From JACCXG01 sp963750935 (lineage in GTDB: Bacteria; Acidobacteriota; Vicinamibacteria; Vicinamibacterales; 2-12-FULL-66-21), in NCBI GenBank assembly GCA_963750935.1, contig CAVVSR010000014.1, forward strand, positions 682,001-746,000: 64,000 nucleotides of DNA, written 5' to 3'. The notes under the pieces were generated by a model. The model was not told the DNA's origin. It searched no databases and saw only the letters and a list, made by a program, of their open reading frames with translations. Positions 1 through 10,416 of this stretch are shown piece by piece; the first letter of the stretch is position 1, and the number at the start of each line of letters is the position of its first letter. The translations under genes were made by a program, and so were the position numbers.

Positions 1-238
1 ATGGTGGCCGCGCACCGCACCTTGCCCCTGGGGACGCGCGTTCGCGTCACCAATCTCGACAACGGGCGGTCGGTGGTGCTGCGCGTGATCGATCGCGGAC
101 CGTACGGCCGCAACTTCCGGCGCGGCACGATCATCGACGTTTCAAAGGGGGCGGCGCGGCGCCTGCGCTTCCTGAGAGGAAGGTCTGGTGCGGGTGCGGG
201 TCGAGATCCTCCAGCTGCCCAGGGACCGCGATCGCTGA
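1..238 (+). CDS. RlpA-like double-psi beta-barrel protein, C-terminal end, frameshifted
   Basis: The first 175 bases encode the end of an RlpA-type septal lytic transglycosylase domain, which acts on periplasmic peptidoglycan by family. HRTLPLGTRVRVTNL, NGRSVVLRVIDRGPYG and IIDVSKGAARRL are conserved strands of the double-psi barrel. The gene begins before the window, so the ATG at base 1 is probably internal. The reading frame then enters an unrelated Arg/Gly-rich tail. Dropping one G near 177-182 restores the segment GLVRVRVEILQLPRDRDR and a TGA at 236-238, a normal end for this domain. A one-base insertion, either an error or a real lesion, is therefore inferred. Confidence 0.75.
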
Positions 239-272
239 TCGGACCCGCACGCCGCCTACAATGTCAGCCAGC

Positions 273-764
273 ATGGCTGACGTCCGCACGCCAATCTTCG
301 ACGCGCTGAGCGCGCTCGCCATTCCCTACGATCTCTACGAGCACCCGGCGGTCTTCAACTCGGAGGACGCAGCGGAGCACTGGCGCGGCATCCACGGAAC
401 GCCGGTGAAGAACCTGTTCCTCCGCAACAAGAAGGGGGACCGCCACTACCTGGTCATTCTCGGCATCGAGAAGCAGGCGGATCTCCGGACGCTGGTGCGC
501 ATCGTCGCGGACGATCGCCTCAGCTTCGGGTCGCCCGAGCGGCTGATGAAGTATCTCGGCGTGACCCCGGGCAGCGTCTCTCCGCTCGGGCTGATCTTCG
601 ATACCGGCAAGGCGGTTCGCGTGATTGTGGACAGCGACCTGCGCGCGGCGGAGCGGCTGATCTTCCATCCCAACGACAACACCGCGAGCCTGACGATCAG
701 CGGAGCCGATCTCGAGCGGTTCCTCGATCAGCGGGGGAACGTCGTCAAGTGGATAAAGCTCTGA
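273..764 (+). CDS. YbaK/ProX-type aminoacyl-tRNA deacylase
   Basis: A 163-residue free-standing editing domain of the YbaK/ProX superfamily. These proteins hydrolyse mischarged tRNA in the cytoplasm, typically Ala-tRNA(Pro). Visible features are the N-terminal helix and EHPAVFNSEDA strand, the core GTPVKNLFLRNKKGDRHYL with the conserved KNLFLR lysine, and the pocket segment ERLMKYLGVTPGSVSPLGL. The ATG at 273 was chosen. An in-frame ATG at 261 would add four residues. A TACAAT box ends ten bases before 273 and there is no clear Shine-Dalgarno. The stop abuts that of convergent typA (764/765). The exact substrate cannot be proven from sequence. Confidence 0.85.
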   Translation: MADVRTPIFDALSALAIPYDLYEHPAVFNSEDAAEHWRGIHGTPVKNLFLRNKKGDRHYLVILGIEKQADLRTLVRIVADDRLSFGSPERLMKYLGVTPGSVSPLGLIFDTGKAVRVIVDSDLRAAERLIFHPNDNTASLTISGADLERFLDQRGNVVKWIKL

Positions 765-2606
<1,842 letters not shown>

Positions 2607-2611
2607 CAGGA

Positions 2612-2652
2612 CAGTATACCTGCTCGGTGGCGGTATTTCCGCCACCGAGCAG
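2612..2652 (-). promoter_or_regulatory. typA promoter region: TATACT box behind a perfect 14-bp inverted repeat
   Basis: On the minus strand, TATACT (2618-2613) lies six bases before the typA ATG. Directly upstream, 2620-2633 and 2639-2652 form a perfect 14-bp inverted repeat with a 5-nt spacer, covering the region where a -35 element and operator would sit. No T-tract follows the hairpin, so it is a poor intrinsic terminator for the outer-membrane gene upstream. An operator or an RNA hairpin at that transcript's 3' end are both possible. Confidence 0.5.
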
Positions 2653-2677
2653 CTGTTCCTGCTCATTGCTTACAGAT

Positions 2678-2705
2678 CGATCACCGATCCCCGATCACCG
2701 ATCAC
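2678..2705. repeat. Heptamer tandem repeat (CGATCAC x4)
   Basis: Four head-to-tail copies of the 7-mer CGATCAC fill this intergenic stretch between the outer-membrane gene and typA. The second copy reads CGATCCC. No coding sense is apparent. It is one of several short heptamer-type arrays in spacers of this window. Confidence 0.8.
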
Positions 2706-2721
2706 CGGACTATTGTCCGCC

Positions 2722-3276
2722 TTACCGTCCGAGGTTGTACGACAGACCGCCGTAGAGCCGCCAGTAGTCCGGGGCGAGATCGTTGGCGGCGAAGCGGCGC
2801 AGGTCGCCGCGCGCGACCCAGCGGTCGTTGAGGGGATACTTGACGCCGCCCCCGAAGTTCACCGACAGCTCGTTGGACGACAGGTCAGGCAGGTCGAGCG
2901 CGTCCCTGAGACCGTAGTTGCTGCGCTCGAAGCCGAGGCCGAGCGTGGCGTACGGCGTCACCCGCCGGACGTCGAAGTGATAGATCGCGTTGGCGCTGAA
3001 CGTGGTGACCGACCAGTCGACGTCCGCGGTATCGCCGGCGACGTCGAACAGGTGACTGAGTTCACCTTCGAACCCGAGGTTCGACGTCCAGTCGTAGCCG
3101 ACGGCGAACCCGAGGCCCAGCGAATTGTCGGGAGCAGGGTCCCCGACGTCCACTGATGTGTGTAGAAATGGCGTGAGCGTCCATGAATGGGGACGAGCAA
3201 TCGACTGGGCTGCGGCCGGCGCCGCGGCGCCCAATGTCGAGGCCGAGATGACCAAGGCTGTAACGAACCAGCGCAT
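2722..3276 (-). CDS. Outer-membrane beta-barrel protein (OmpA/OmpW-like)
   Basis: A 184-residue protein with a clear signal peptide (MRWFVTALVISASTLGAAAP, then AAAQS, cleavage after AQ) followed by alternating hydrophobic/polar strands typical of an 8-stranded outer-membrane barrel. Examples are LGLGFAVGYDWTSNLGFEGE, YATLGLGFERSN, LSVNFGGGVKYPL and the final strand LYGGLSYNLGR. No enzymatic motif is visible. A strong GGAGGGTGA ribosome binding site precedes the ATG, in contrast to typA downstream. The gene is divergent from the ECF sigma gene across a 210-bp spacer, so control by that sigma factor is possible but unproven. Confidence 0.8.
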   Translation of the reverse strand: MRWFVTALVISASTLGAAAPAAAQSIARPHSWTLTPFLHTSVDVGDPAPDNSLGLGFAVGYDWTSNLGFEGELSHLFDVAGDTADVDWSVTTFSANAIYHFDVRRVTPYATLGLGFERSNYGLRDALDLPDLSSNELSVNFGGGVKYPLNDRWVARGDLRRFAANDLAPDYWRLYGGLSYNLGR

Positions 3277-3486
3277 TCACCCTCCGTTTCTGTTAGAGAT
3301 CCGACCGTTTAGACGGTCAGCCGTGCAATATGGCTGCCTATACGAAATCGTCGGCTTCACCGATCAACCGCGCGGCGGCTGGCTGCGTCATATGGATGAC
3401 ACGGCCAGCCACAGCGGGAATGTGGGGCCTTGCGAGCCACGAACGCTCGCTGGCAAGGATGTGCGCGCTGGCTCGATACGCCTTGC

Positions 3487-4077
3487 ATGGCTGACACGGA
3501 TCTGATCACCCGCGCGGCGGGCGGCGACTCGACCGCCTTTCAGGCGCTCGTCGAGCGTCATCGATCGATGGTGTATCGCGTCGCCTATCAGTTCGCCGGC
3601 AACCACCACGACGCCGAGGACATTGCGCAGGAAGTCTTCATCAAGGTCTATCGGTCACTCGACAAGTTCCGCCAGGACGCGCAGTTGACGTCGTGGCTGT
3701 ATCGAATCGTCATGAACGCCTGTATCGATCACCAGCGCCGCAGCCGTCCGGCCGGCTCGGCGCCATTCGGAGAAGAAGCCGAGCAGCGGCTCCTCAACAC
3801 GCCGGAAGAGCGCCCAGGGCCCGAGGACAACGCGTATGCCGGCGAGCTCGGGCAGGTGCTTGAAGCGGAAATCAACCGGCTGCCGAACGGACAGCGGATC
3901 GTGTTCATCATGCGCCATCATCAGGGGCTGAAGCTCGGAGAGATCGCCGAGCATCTCGGGCTCGCGGAAGGCACCGTCAAGCGCCAGCTGCACGCCGCCG
4001 TGCATCGGCTGCGCGATGCGCTGACGCGCGCGAACGTGGCCACGGTCGCGTCCGGCACCGGGGGAGGACACGCATGA
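3487..4077 (+). CDS. ECF-type RNA polymerase sigma factor
   Basis: A 196-residue group IV sigma factor. Region 2 is DAEDIAQEVFIKVYRSLDKF with LTSWLYRIVMNACIDHQRR, the core-binding and -10-reading part. Region 4 is the helix-turn-helix LGEIAEHLGLAEGTVKRQLH, followed by AAVHRLRDAL, which reads the -35 element. The ATG at 3487 starts just before region 2, while the longer in-frame start at 3430 adds non-family sequence. The stop overlaps the next gene as ATGA (4074-4077), so sigma factor and anti-sigma factor are translationally coupled, as is usual for this pair. Confidence 0.95.
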   Translation: MADTDLITRAAGGDSTAFQALVERHRSMVYRVAYQFAGNHHDAEDIAQEVFIKVYRSLDKFRQDAQLTSWLYRIVMNACIDHQRRSRPAGSAPFGEEAEQRLLNTPEERPGPEDNAYAGELGQVLEAEINRLPNGQRIVFIMRHHQGLKLGEIAEHLGLAEGTVKRQLHAAVHRLRDALTRANVATVASGTGGGHA

Positions 4078-4904
4078 CCTGCGACATCCAGGCCGCCGGC
4101 ACCATCGAGCTGTATTTCTACGGCGAGCTGCCGCCGGACGAGCGCGCCACCGTGCAGGCGCATCTCAAGCAGTGCGTGGCCTGCCGTCAGGCGCTCCAGG
4201 ATCTCGGGATCATTCGTGCCGCGCTGGCCTCGCGTCCTGACGTCGCGACCCCGCCGGGCGGCGACTGGTCGGGATTCATGGAGCGGTTGCAGGTCGCCGT
4301 TGCGCAGGACGCCCGCGACGCCGGCGCCCCGGTCCCGACGAACCACCCGACCGCGCGCGTGCTGCGCATGCCGGTCCGGTCGCGCGTGATCGCCGCGCTG
4401 GCGACCGCCGCGCTGCTGACCCTCGTCACGATGTCGGTGCTGCAGGTGACGAGAAACCGCGAGGTTCCGGAGCTCGTGACGAAAATCCGCGAGGTCCCGG
4501 CGGTCGAGGATGTGCGCGTGACCACGCCGCCGCCGGCGACGACGCGCCCCAGCGGCGAAGCCGACCCGGAGCTCGCCAGCCTGAGCGGCGCGCATTTCGA
4601 GCGTTCGAAGCTCGTGGTCCTGGGCCTGGCGACCAAGGACTCGAGCGCACCCGGCGCCGGCGACTGGTCGTACGAGCGCGATCTCGCGACGTCGCTGCTG
4701 CGGGATACGCGGCTCTACCGCGTCGCGGCCGAGGAGCGCGGCCTGAACCGGCTCGCCGGCGTGATGCGCGATCTCGAGCTGGTGCTGCTCCAGACGTCGA
4801 TGTCGGCCGAGCCCGACACCGCCTCGCTCGAGCAGCTGCAGCGGCTGATTCGCCGCCGCGATCTGATCACCAAGATGAACACCGTCGCGATGGCGGGGCC
4901 GTAG
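4074..4904 (+). CDS. Zinc-finger anti-sigma factor (membrane anchored)
   Basis: A 276-residue cognate anti-sigma factor. The N-terminus carries a zf-HC2/ZAS zinc site (HLKQCVACRQ, the HxxxCxxC pattern) that holds the sigma factor. One membrane segment, VIAALATAALLTLVTMSVLQV, lies near residues 104-124. The remaining roughly 150 residues are predicted to be extracytoplasmic and rich in charged helices. It overlaps the sigma gene by four bases. By family it would sequester the sigma factor at the membrane until a periplasmic signal releases it. The sensory domain is not recognisable. Confidence 0.88.
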   Translation: MTCDIQAAGTIELYFYGELPPDERATVQAHLKQCVACRQALQDLGIIRAALASRPDVATPPGGDWSGFMERLQVAVAQDARDAGAPVPTNHPTARVLRMPVRSRVIAALATAALLTLVTMSVLQVTRNREVPELVTKIREVPAVEDVRVTTPPPATTRPSGEADPELASLSGAHFERSKLVVLGLATKDSSAPGAGDWSYERDLATSLLRDTRLYRVAAEERGLNRLAGVMRDLELVLLQTSMSAEPDTASLEQLQRLIRRRDLITKMNTVAMAGP

Positions 4905-4966
4905 CCATTGCTTCAGCACGAGTCAGCATGCGCGTAGCACCGTGGTTCAGGGGAGTCGAGGCAGTC

Positions 4967-6178
4967 ATGAAGTACATCGGTGGTCTGATAGCCGCAGCGG
5001 CGGTGTCGTTCGCGACGCTTGCGGGCAGTGGCGTCGTCGTTGACGCCGCGCCGGGGGCCGGCGGGAGCGCGGCGCGCGCCGATGGGTTCGAGCCGTCCGA
5101 ATCAGCGCGGATGGTTCGGGCGAAGGATTTGATCTCCGAGGATCGCTGGGCGGCGGCGATCGCCGAGCTGCGCGCCGCGCTGGTCGATCCGAAGGAGCAG
5201 GGCAAGGACGAGGCGTTGTTCTGGCTGGCGCACAGCCAGAACCAGGTCGGCGATCTCGCCGAAGCCGTGGAGAGCATCCGTCGCCTGCAGCGCGACTACA
5301 CCAAGAGCCGCTGGTCGGCGCCCGCGTACTCGCTGCTGATCGAGCTGGCGCAGAAGCTGGGACGCAACGACGTGCTGTGGCGGCTCGCGCCGCCGACGCC
5401 GCCGCCACCGCCGACCCCGACGACGGTGCGCCGCGGCGGGCCTCGCACACCACCACCACCGCCGCCGCCAACCACGACCGTGCCGCTGCCGCCCCCGCCC
5501 CCTTCTCCGGCAGATCCCCCGGCGCTCTGGGTGGCCGAGACCTACGCCCCCGATGCCGATCTCCGGATCCAGGCGCTCGGCCGGCTGATCAAGACGGATG
5601 CCCAGAAGGTGATTCCGATGCTCGGCACCATCGCGCTCGAGCAGAGCAATCCCGGAGCCGCGCGCCGTGCCGTCTTCGTGCTGGCCCAGTCCGGCGATCC
5701 GCAGGCGCAGCTGATGGTGGTCAACGTGGCCAAGAAGGGGCCCGATCCGGTTCGCGTCGCCGCGGTGCGCGAGCTCGGACGGTTCGGCGGCCCGACGATC
5801 TCGAAAGAGCTGTTGCAGGTGTATTCGACCGCCAACATGCCGGTGAAGCAGCAGGTGGTGATCTCGCTGGGCCAGCGGTCCGAGACCGCGGCGCTGCTGA
5901 CCATCGCGCAGTCCGAGGGCAATCCCGATCTGCGCGACACGGCCGTGATCGCGCTCGGCCGCGCCGGCGGCCGCGATCAGCTGCGCCAGATGTACTTCAA
6001 GTCCTCGGTGGATATGCGCCGGGCCATTGTCCGCGGCCTGTTCACCGCGCGCGACGACGATGGGCTGATCACGATTGCGGAGCGGGAGGAGGAGCCTCAG
6101 CTGCGGTTGTACGTGCACGAGCGGCTTCGCCTGATGGGCACCACGCGGGCGCGGCAGTATCTGGAGACCGCCAGGTAG
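4967..6178 (+). CDS. Secreted TPR/HEAT-repeat protein with polyproline hinge
   Basis: A 403-residue protein, third gene of the sigma/anti-sigma operon. The ATG at 4967 was chosen because it is followed at once by a signal peptide (MKYIGGLIAAAAVSFATLAG), whereas the 4928 start adds charged sequence. Residues about 45-140 form a TPR-like repeat (WAAAIAELRAALVDPKEQGK and onward). Then comes a Pro/Thr-rich linker of about 50 residues encoded by CCACCG-type repeats at 5395-5520. HEAT-like repeats follow (RRAVFVLAQSGDPQAQ, RVAAVRELGRFGGP, LRDTAVIALGRAGG). It is probably a periplasmic scaffold. Its partner is unknown. Confidence 0.8.
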   Translation: MKYIGGLIAAAAVSFATLAGSGVVVDAAPGAGGSAARADGFEPSESARMVRAKDLISEDRWAAAIAELRAALVDPKEQGKDEALFWLAHSQNQVGDLAEAVESIRRLQRDYTKSRWSAPAYSLLIELAQKLGRNDVLWRLAPPTPPPPPTPTTVRRGGPRTPPPPPPPTTTVPLPPPPPSPADPPALWVAETYAPDADLRIQALGRLIKTDAQKVIPMLGTIALEQSNPGAARRAVFVLAQSGDPQAQLMVVNVAKKGPDPVRVAAVRELGRFGGPTISKELLQVYSTANMPVKQQVVISLGQRSETAALLTIAQSEGNPDLRDTAVIALGRAGGRDQLRQMYFKSSVDMRRAIVRGLFTARDDDGLITIAEREEEPQLRLYVHERLRLMGTTRARQYLETAR

Positions 6179-6274
6179 CCGTCCGCGTTCGCATCTCGGC
6201 GTCTTCTTTCCTGCCTTCTTCCCTGGCGTTCCGGCCGGCCACGTCGCCGGCCGTTTGCCGCTATCATCGGCGTG

Positions 6275-7798
6275 ATGACGCCGGCGAACGGAAATCCCCT
6301 CCTCGACAACCTCCGCATCGAACCGACGCCGGGCGCCACGACCATCGTGATCTTCGGGGCCTCCGGTGATCTGACCCGGCGCAAGCTGCTGCCGGCGCTG
6401 CACAGCCTGTCGCGCGGTCAGCGGCTGCCGGCCCGGTTCGCCATCGTCGGCGTCGCCCGTACGGCGACGACCGACGATCAGTTCCGCCAGCAGTTCCAGG
6501 ACAGCCTGCGCGAGTTCGCACGGGACGACGCGGCGAGCGACGAGGTCGCGCGCTCGCTGCAGGCGCAGATGTATTTCGTCGCCGGAGAGATGGACGATCC
6601 CGGCCTCTACGCCCGGCTGGCGGAGCGCCTGCGCAGCATCGGCTCGGAAGGCATCCTCTTCTACCTGGCGATTCCGCCGTCGGTGTACGGCACCGTGGTC
6701 GAGGGGCTGGAGGCCGCGGGACTCGCCGGGACGCCGGAAGCGGGCTGGCGGCGCGTCATCGTCGAGAAGCCGTTTGGCACCGACCTCGCGACCGCGCGCA
6801 GCCTCAACGCGCAGCTTCACCGGCATTTTTCGGAAGAGCAGATCTTCCGCATCGATCACTACCTCGGGAAGGAGACGGTCCAGAACCTCCTGGTGCTGCG
6901 GTTTGCCAACGGGATGTTCGAGCCGATCTGGAACCGCCGCTACATCGATCACGTGCAGATCACCGCGGCGGAGACCGTCGGCGTGGAGCGCCGCGCGTCG
7001 TACTACGAAGGCGCCGGCGCGCTCCGCGATATGGTGCAGAACCACCTGATGCAGCTGCTCTCGCTGGTGGCGATGGAGCCGCCCACCGAGTTCACTGCCG
7101 CGAGCGTGCGCGATCGGAAGATGGATGCGCTGCTCGCGGTGCAGCCGATTCTCGGCGGCGACGGGCCGACGCCGGTCGTGCGCGGGCAGTATCGAGCCGG
7201 CTGGGTGGACGGCAAGGAAGTGCCGGGCTATCGCGAGGAGCCCGGCGTGCAGGCCGAGTCCGCGACCGAGACCTACGTCGCGATGCGGCTCATGCTCGAC
7301 AGCTGGCGCTGGGCGGGGGTGCCGTTCTACCTGCGCACCGGCAAGCGCCTGCCCAAGCGCACCACCGAGATCGCGATCCAGTTCCACCGGCCGCCGCTGC
7401 AGATCTTCCGCCGCGTCAACCCGACGCCGCTGCCGTCCGACCTGCTGGTGATCAACGTGCAGCCGGACGAAGGGATCTCGCTGCGGTTCAACGCCAAGAT
7501 TCCCGGCACGCGCATGCAGGTCGCGCCCGTCATGATGAATTTCCGCTACAACACCACGTTCGAGGGGGAAGTCCCGGAAGCGTACGAGACCCTGCTGCTC
7601 GACGCGATGCTCGGCGACGCGACGCTGTTCGCGCGCCACGACTTCGTCGAGGCGTCGTGGGCGCTGGTCACGCCCGTCAACGAGCTGTGGCGTGAGCAGG
7701 GCGCGGCCTCGCTGGCGCCCTACGAGTCGGGCGAATGGGGTCCGGCCGAAGCCGATGCGATGCTGACCCGCGACGGCCGGCGCTGGCGGACGCTATGA
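6275..7798 (+). CDS. zwf: Glucose-6-phosphate 1-dehydrogenase
   Basis: A 507-residue oxidoreductase catalysing the first oxidative pentose-phosphate step, glucose-6-phosphate to 6-phosphogluconolactone with reduction of NADP. The nucleotide-binding motif FGASGDLTRRK lies at residues 27-37, the catalytic RIDHYLGKE at 192-200, and RTGKRLPKRTTEI in the C-terminal domain. Length matches the family. The ATG at 6275 is seven bases after TATCAT (6262-6267) with no Shine-Dalgarno, implying a leaderless message. A GTG immediately upstream at 6272 is an alternative. The stop overlaps the opcA start as ATGA, so the two subunits are co-produced. Confidence 0.97.
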   Translation: MTPANGNPLLDNLRIEPTPGATTIVIFGASGDLTRRKLLPALHSLSRGQRLPARFAIVGVARTATTDDQFRQQFQDSLREFARDDAASDEVARSLQAQMYFVAGEMDDPGLYARLAERLRSIGSEGILFYLAIPPSVYGTVVEGLEAAGLAGTPEAGWRRVIVEKPFGTDLATARSLNAQLHRHFSEEQIFRIDHYLGKETVQNLLVLRFANGMFEPIWNRRYIDHVQITAAETVGVERRASYYEGAGALRDMVQNHLMQLLSLVAMEPPTEFTAASVRDRKMDALLAVQPILGGDGPTPVVRGQYRAGWVDGKEVPGYREEPGVQAESATETYVAMRLMLDSWRWAGVPFYLRTGKRLPKRTTEIAIQFHRPPLQIFRRVNPTPLPSDLLVINVQPDEGISLRFNAKIPGTRMQVAPVMMNFRYNTTFEGEVPEAYETLLLDAMLGDATLFARHDFVEASWALVTPVNELWREQGAASLAPYESGEWGPAEADAMLTRDGRRWRTL

Positions 7799-8622
7799 GC
7801 CCCGCCGCCGCGAATCGCGCCCGTACCGCTACCGTGGTCGTCGTCGGTCCGGCGGAGCGCCTGACCGAAGCCGTGGCCGTCCTCGGCCGCGATGCCGGGG
7901 CGCTGCGGATCGTGCCGATCTCGACGGAGTCGGAGGTCGCCCCGGCGATCGAGACCACCCCCGACGTCGTCGCGCTCGGCGGCCTGCGTCCCGAGTACGT
8001 CAACAACGCGATCGCCGGCGTGCGCTTCTCGAGCCTGCCGACGGTGGTGTGGTGGCGCGGCGGCCTGCCCGAAGGGCTCGACGGCGTCGCGAGCCTGGCC
8101 GACCGCGTCATCATCGACGCGCTCGATCCCTGGCCGCTGTGGACGAGAACGCCGGCGCTCTACGAGGAGACGGCATTCACCGACCTGCGATGGACCCGGC
8201 TGACGCGCTGGCGGTCGGCAATGGCCCATTTCTTCGACTTGCCACAGGTGCAGGCGTTGTCTCCGACCCTGCGGCGGCTGACGATCTGCGGCAGCGATCG
8301 CGCACAGGGCGCGCTGTTCGCCGGATGGCTCGACGCGTCGCTCGCCTGGAACGGCCGCGTGGCGATCGAGTTCGGCGACGGCCGCGCGCCGATGGAGTCG
8401 GTGACGCTGGCCGCCGACGAGGGCGCGCTGTCGCTCGCGCTGCTGCCCAACCAGACCTGCCTCGAAACCGAAGCCCGCCGCGCGAAGGAAGTGCTCGCCT
8501 CGAGAGTCGTCTCGCTCGGCGACCAGCACCTGCACACCCTGGTGGCCGAGGAGCTCCGCGTCCGGTCCCGCGACCTGGCGTTCGAGCGGGCGCTGGAACG
8601 AGCGATTGCGTTGCCGCGCTGA
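7795..8622 (+). CDS. opcA: Glucose-6-phosphate dehydrogenase assembly protein OpcA
   Basis: A 275-residue OpcA-family protein, the allosteric or assembly partner of Zwf known mainly from cyanobacteria and actinobacteria. Recognisable segments are LPTVVWWRGGLPEG, LADRVIIDALDPW and FTDLRWTRLTRWRSAMAHFF. A helical C-terminus ends with ELRVRSRDLAFERALERA. It overlaps zwf by four bases, the standard arrangement. The ATG at 7795 was chosen over an earlier in-frame start inside zwf. By family it makes Zwf less sensitive to redox inactivation. That has not been shown for this lineage. Confidence 0.88.
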   Translation: MSPAAANRARTATVVVVGPAERLTEAVAVLGRDAGALRIVPISTESEVAPAIETTPDVVALGGLRPEYVNNAIAGVRFSSLPTVVWWRGGLPEGLDGVASLADRVIIDALDPWPLWTRTPALYEETAFTDLRWTRLTRWRSAMAHFFDLPQVQALSPTLRRLTICGSDRAQGALFAGWLDASLAWNGRVAIEFGDGRAPMESVTLAADEGALSLALLPNQTCLETEARRAKEVLASRVVSLGDQHLHTLVAEELRVRSRDLAFERALERAIALPR

Positions 8623-8676
8623 GCATCCGCCTTCGCGACCGGCCTTGCTCCGTCGCTTCGGCGCGGCAGGCTGTTC

Positions 8677-8735
8677 GCACGCAGCACGTGCGCACGTTCG
8701 CACGTTCGCACGTAGCACCCAGCACGTAGCACGTG
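8677..8735. repeat. GCACGT-based 7/8-mer repeat cluster
   Basis: The spacer between opcA and the acyl-CoA ligase contains at least seven copies of a GCACGTA/GCACGTTC word in 7- and 8-bp steps. Two are perfect GCACGTTC units near 8692-8707 and several are GCACGTA units at 8708-8735. No open frame uses it. It lies 27 bases upstream of the ligase ATG, so it may affect that promoter. Confidence 0.75.
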
Positions 8736-8761
8736 CCGTGTTGTGGTAGCTTTTTCCACCC

Positions 8762-10345
8762 ATGAACCATCATGCGACGTCGCTGAACCTGGCGAGCGTG
8801 CTCGAACACAGTGCGCGGATCCTGCCCGACCGCGAGGCCATTACCTGCGGGCAGGCGCGGATGACATACGCGGAGCTGGACGCGCAGGCGTCGCGGCTCG
8901 CCGCCGGCTTGCAGGCGATCGGCATCGCACCAGGCGATCACGTCGCGCTCGGTTCACCGAACCTTCCGCTGTTCCCGATCGCCTACTACGCCATCCTCAA
9001 GGCGGGTGGCGTGGTGGTGCCGCTGAACGTGCTGCTCAAGCCCCGCGAGATTGCCTATCACCTGAAGGACAGTGACGCGAAGGCGCTGATCGTGTTCGAG
9101 GGGACCCCCGAGCTGCCGATGGCGGCGATGGCCCGGGCGGCGTGCGACGAGGTGCGCGGAGTGCAGCTGGTGGTGATGCCGGCGGCGTCCACCGCATCGC
9201 CGGTCCCGGGCGCAAGGACGGTCCAGGAAGTCATCGAGGGCGCGGGTCCGGCGAAGCTCTCGTCGCGGCGGCGACGGCCGGACGATACCGCCGTGATCCT
9301 TTACACCTCGGGCACCACGGGACATCCGAAGGGCGCCGAGCTCAGTCACGAGAACATGCTGCTGAACGCGCTGGCGTCGCGCGACATGTACCTCCCCGCG
9401 ATGCGCGGCGGCTTCCAGCAGGATGTCGCGCTGGTCACGCTGCCGCTCTTTCACTCGACCGCCCAGACCTGCCTGATGAACGCGGGCCTCGCCGGCGGCT
9501 TCCGGCTGGTGCTCCTGCCTCGCTTCGATCCAGCCGCCGTCCTCGAGACGATGCAGCGCGAGGAGGTCAGCTTCTGGATCGGCGTGCCGACGATGTACTG
9601 GGCGCTGCTGCAACACGTCCGCCACCACCAGGTCGACACCGAACCGATCGCCCGGCACCTTCGGCTGTGTATCTCGGGCGGCGCCGCGATGCCGCTGGAA
9701 GTGATGCGGGAGTTCGAGGCGGCGTTCGGCGTGCGCATTCTCGAAGGCTACGGGCTGTCGGAGACATCGCCCGTGGCGTGCTTCAACCAGCTGCACCGGC
9801 CGACCAAGCCTGGCACCGTCGGCCAGCCGATCTTCGGCGTCGACGTCCGGTGCGTGGACGATCAGGACCGCTTCGTGAGCGACGGCGAGCCGGGTGAGAT
9901 CGTGATCCGCGGACCGAACGTGATGAGGGGCTACTATGGCCGGCCCGAAGCGACCGAAGAGGTCATGCGCGGCGGCTGGTTTCACACCGGCGACATCGGC
10001 ACCATCGACGCCGACGGCTACGTCACGATCGTCGACCGCAAGAAGGACATGATCATTCGCGGCGGCTTCAACGTCTACCCGCGCGAGATCGAAGAAGTGA
10101 TGATGGCCCATCCGGCGGTCGCGCTGGCCGCCGTGATTGGAGTACCGGACGAGCGCCACGGCGAAGAGATCAAGGCGTACGTCGTGCGGCGGCCGGGTGT
10201 CAGCCTGACCGAGGCCGAGTTGATTGCCTGGTGCCGCGAGCAGATGGCTGCCTACAAATACCCACGCCAGGTCGAGTTCCGCGACGCCCTCCCCGTCAGC
10301 GCAACAGGAAAGATCCTCAAGCGCGAGCTGAAATCTCCGGCCTGA
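8762..10345 (+). CDS. AMP-dependent acyl-CoA synthetase (long-chain fatty-acid CoA ligase type)
   Basis: A 527-residue ANL-superfamily enzyme activating a carboxylic acid with ATP and CoA. The P-loop-like A3 motif is YTSGTTGHPKG, A5 is EGYGLSETSP, A7 is GWFHTGDIG, A8 is DRKKDMIIRGGFNVYPREIE, and the A10 lysine lies in SATGKILKREL. All catalytic motifs are intact. Overall it looks like FadD or medium/long-chain ligases, but chain-length preference cannot be read from sequence. The ATG at 8762 is preceded by a pyrimidine-rich stretch and a possible TAGCTT box rather than a Shine-Dalgarno. It stands alone rather than with beta-oxidation genes. Confidence 0.93.
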   Translation: MNHHATSLNLASVLEHSARILPDREAITCGQARMTYAELDAQASRLAAGLQAIGIAPGDHVALGSPNLPLFPIAYYAILKAGGVVVPLNVLLKPREIAYHLKDSDAKALIVFEGTPELPMAAMARAACDEVRGVQLVVMPAASTASPVPGARTVQEVIEGAGPAKLSSRRRRPDDTAVILYTSGTTGHPKGAELSHENMLLNALASRDMYLPAMRGGFQQDVALVTLPLFHSTAQTCLMNAGLAGGFRLVLLPRFDPAAVLETMQREEVSFWIGVPTMYWALLQHVRHHQVDTEPIARHLRLCISGGAAMPLEVMREFEAAFGVRILEGYGLSETSPVACFNQLHRPTKPGTVGQPIFGVDVRCVDDQDRFVSDGEPGEIVIRGPNVMRGYYGRPEATEEVMRGGWFHTGDIGTIDADGYVTIVDRKKDMIIRGGFNVYPREIEEVMMAHPAVALAAVIGVPDERHGEEIKAYVVRRPGVSLTEAELIAWCREQMAAYKYPRQVEFRDALPVSATGKILKRELKSPA

Positions 10346-10416
10346 GTGGCCGTCGGCTTGCTTTCTCATCCCGTTGGCGCCGCAATCATGCGGCACCTCA
10401 AGTGGGGAGACGCAAC

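Noticed and set aside
3428..3458. Imperfect hairpin CCTTGCGAGC...GCTC-GCAAGG before the sigma factor
   Set aside because: Four-base bulge and no conserved RNA feature; too weak to call a regulator.
5102..7639. 845-codon open frame on the minus strand across the HEAT and zwf genes
   Set aside because: Arg/His-rich composition without family motifs; it mirrors zwf and the HEAT gene, which have clear homology. GC-rich shadow frame.
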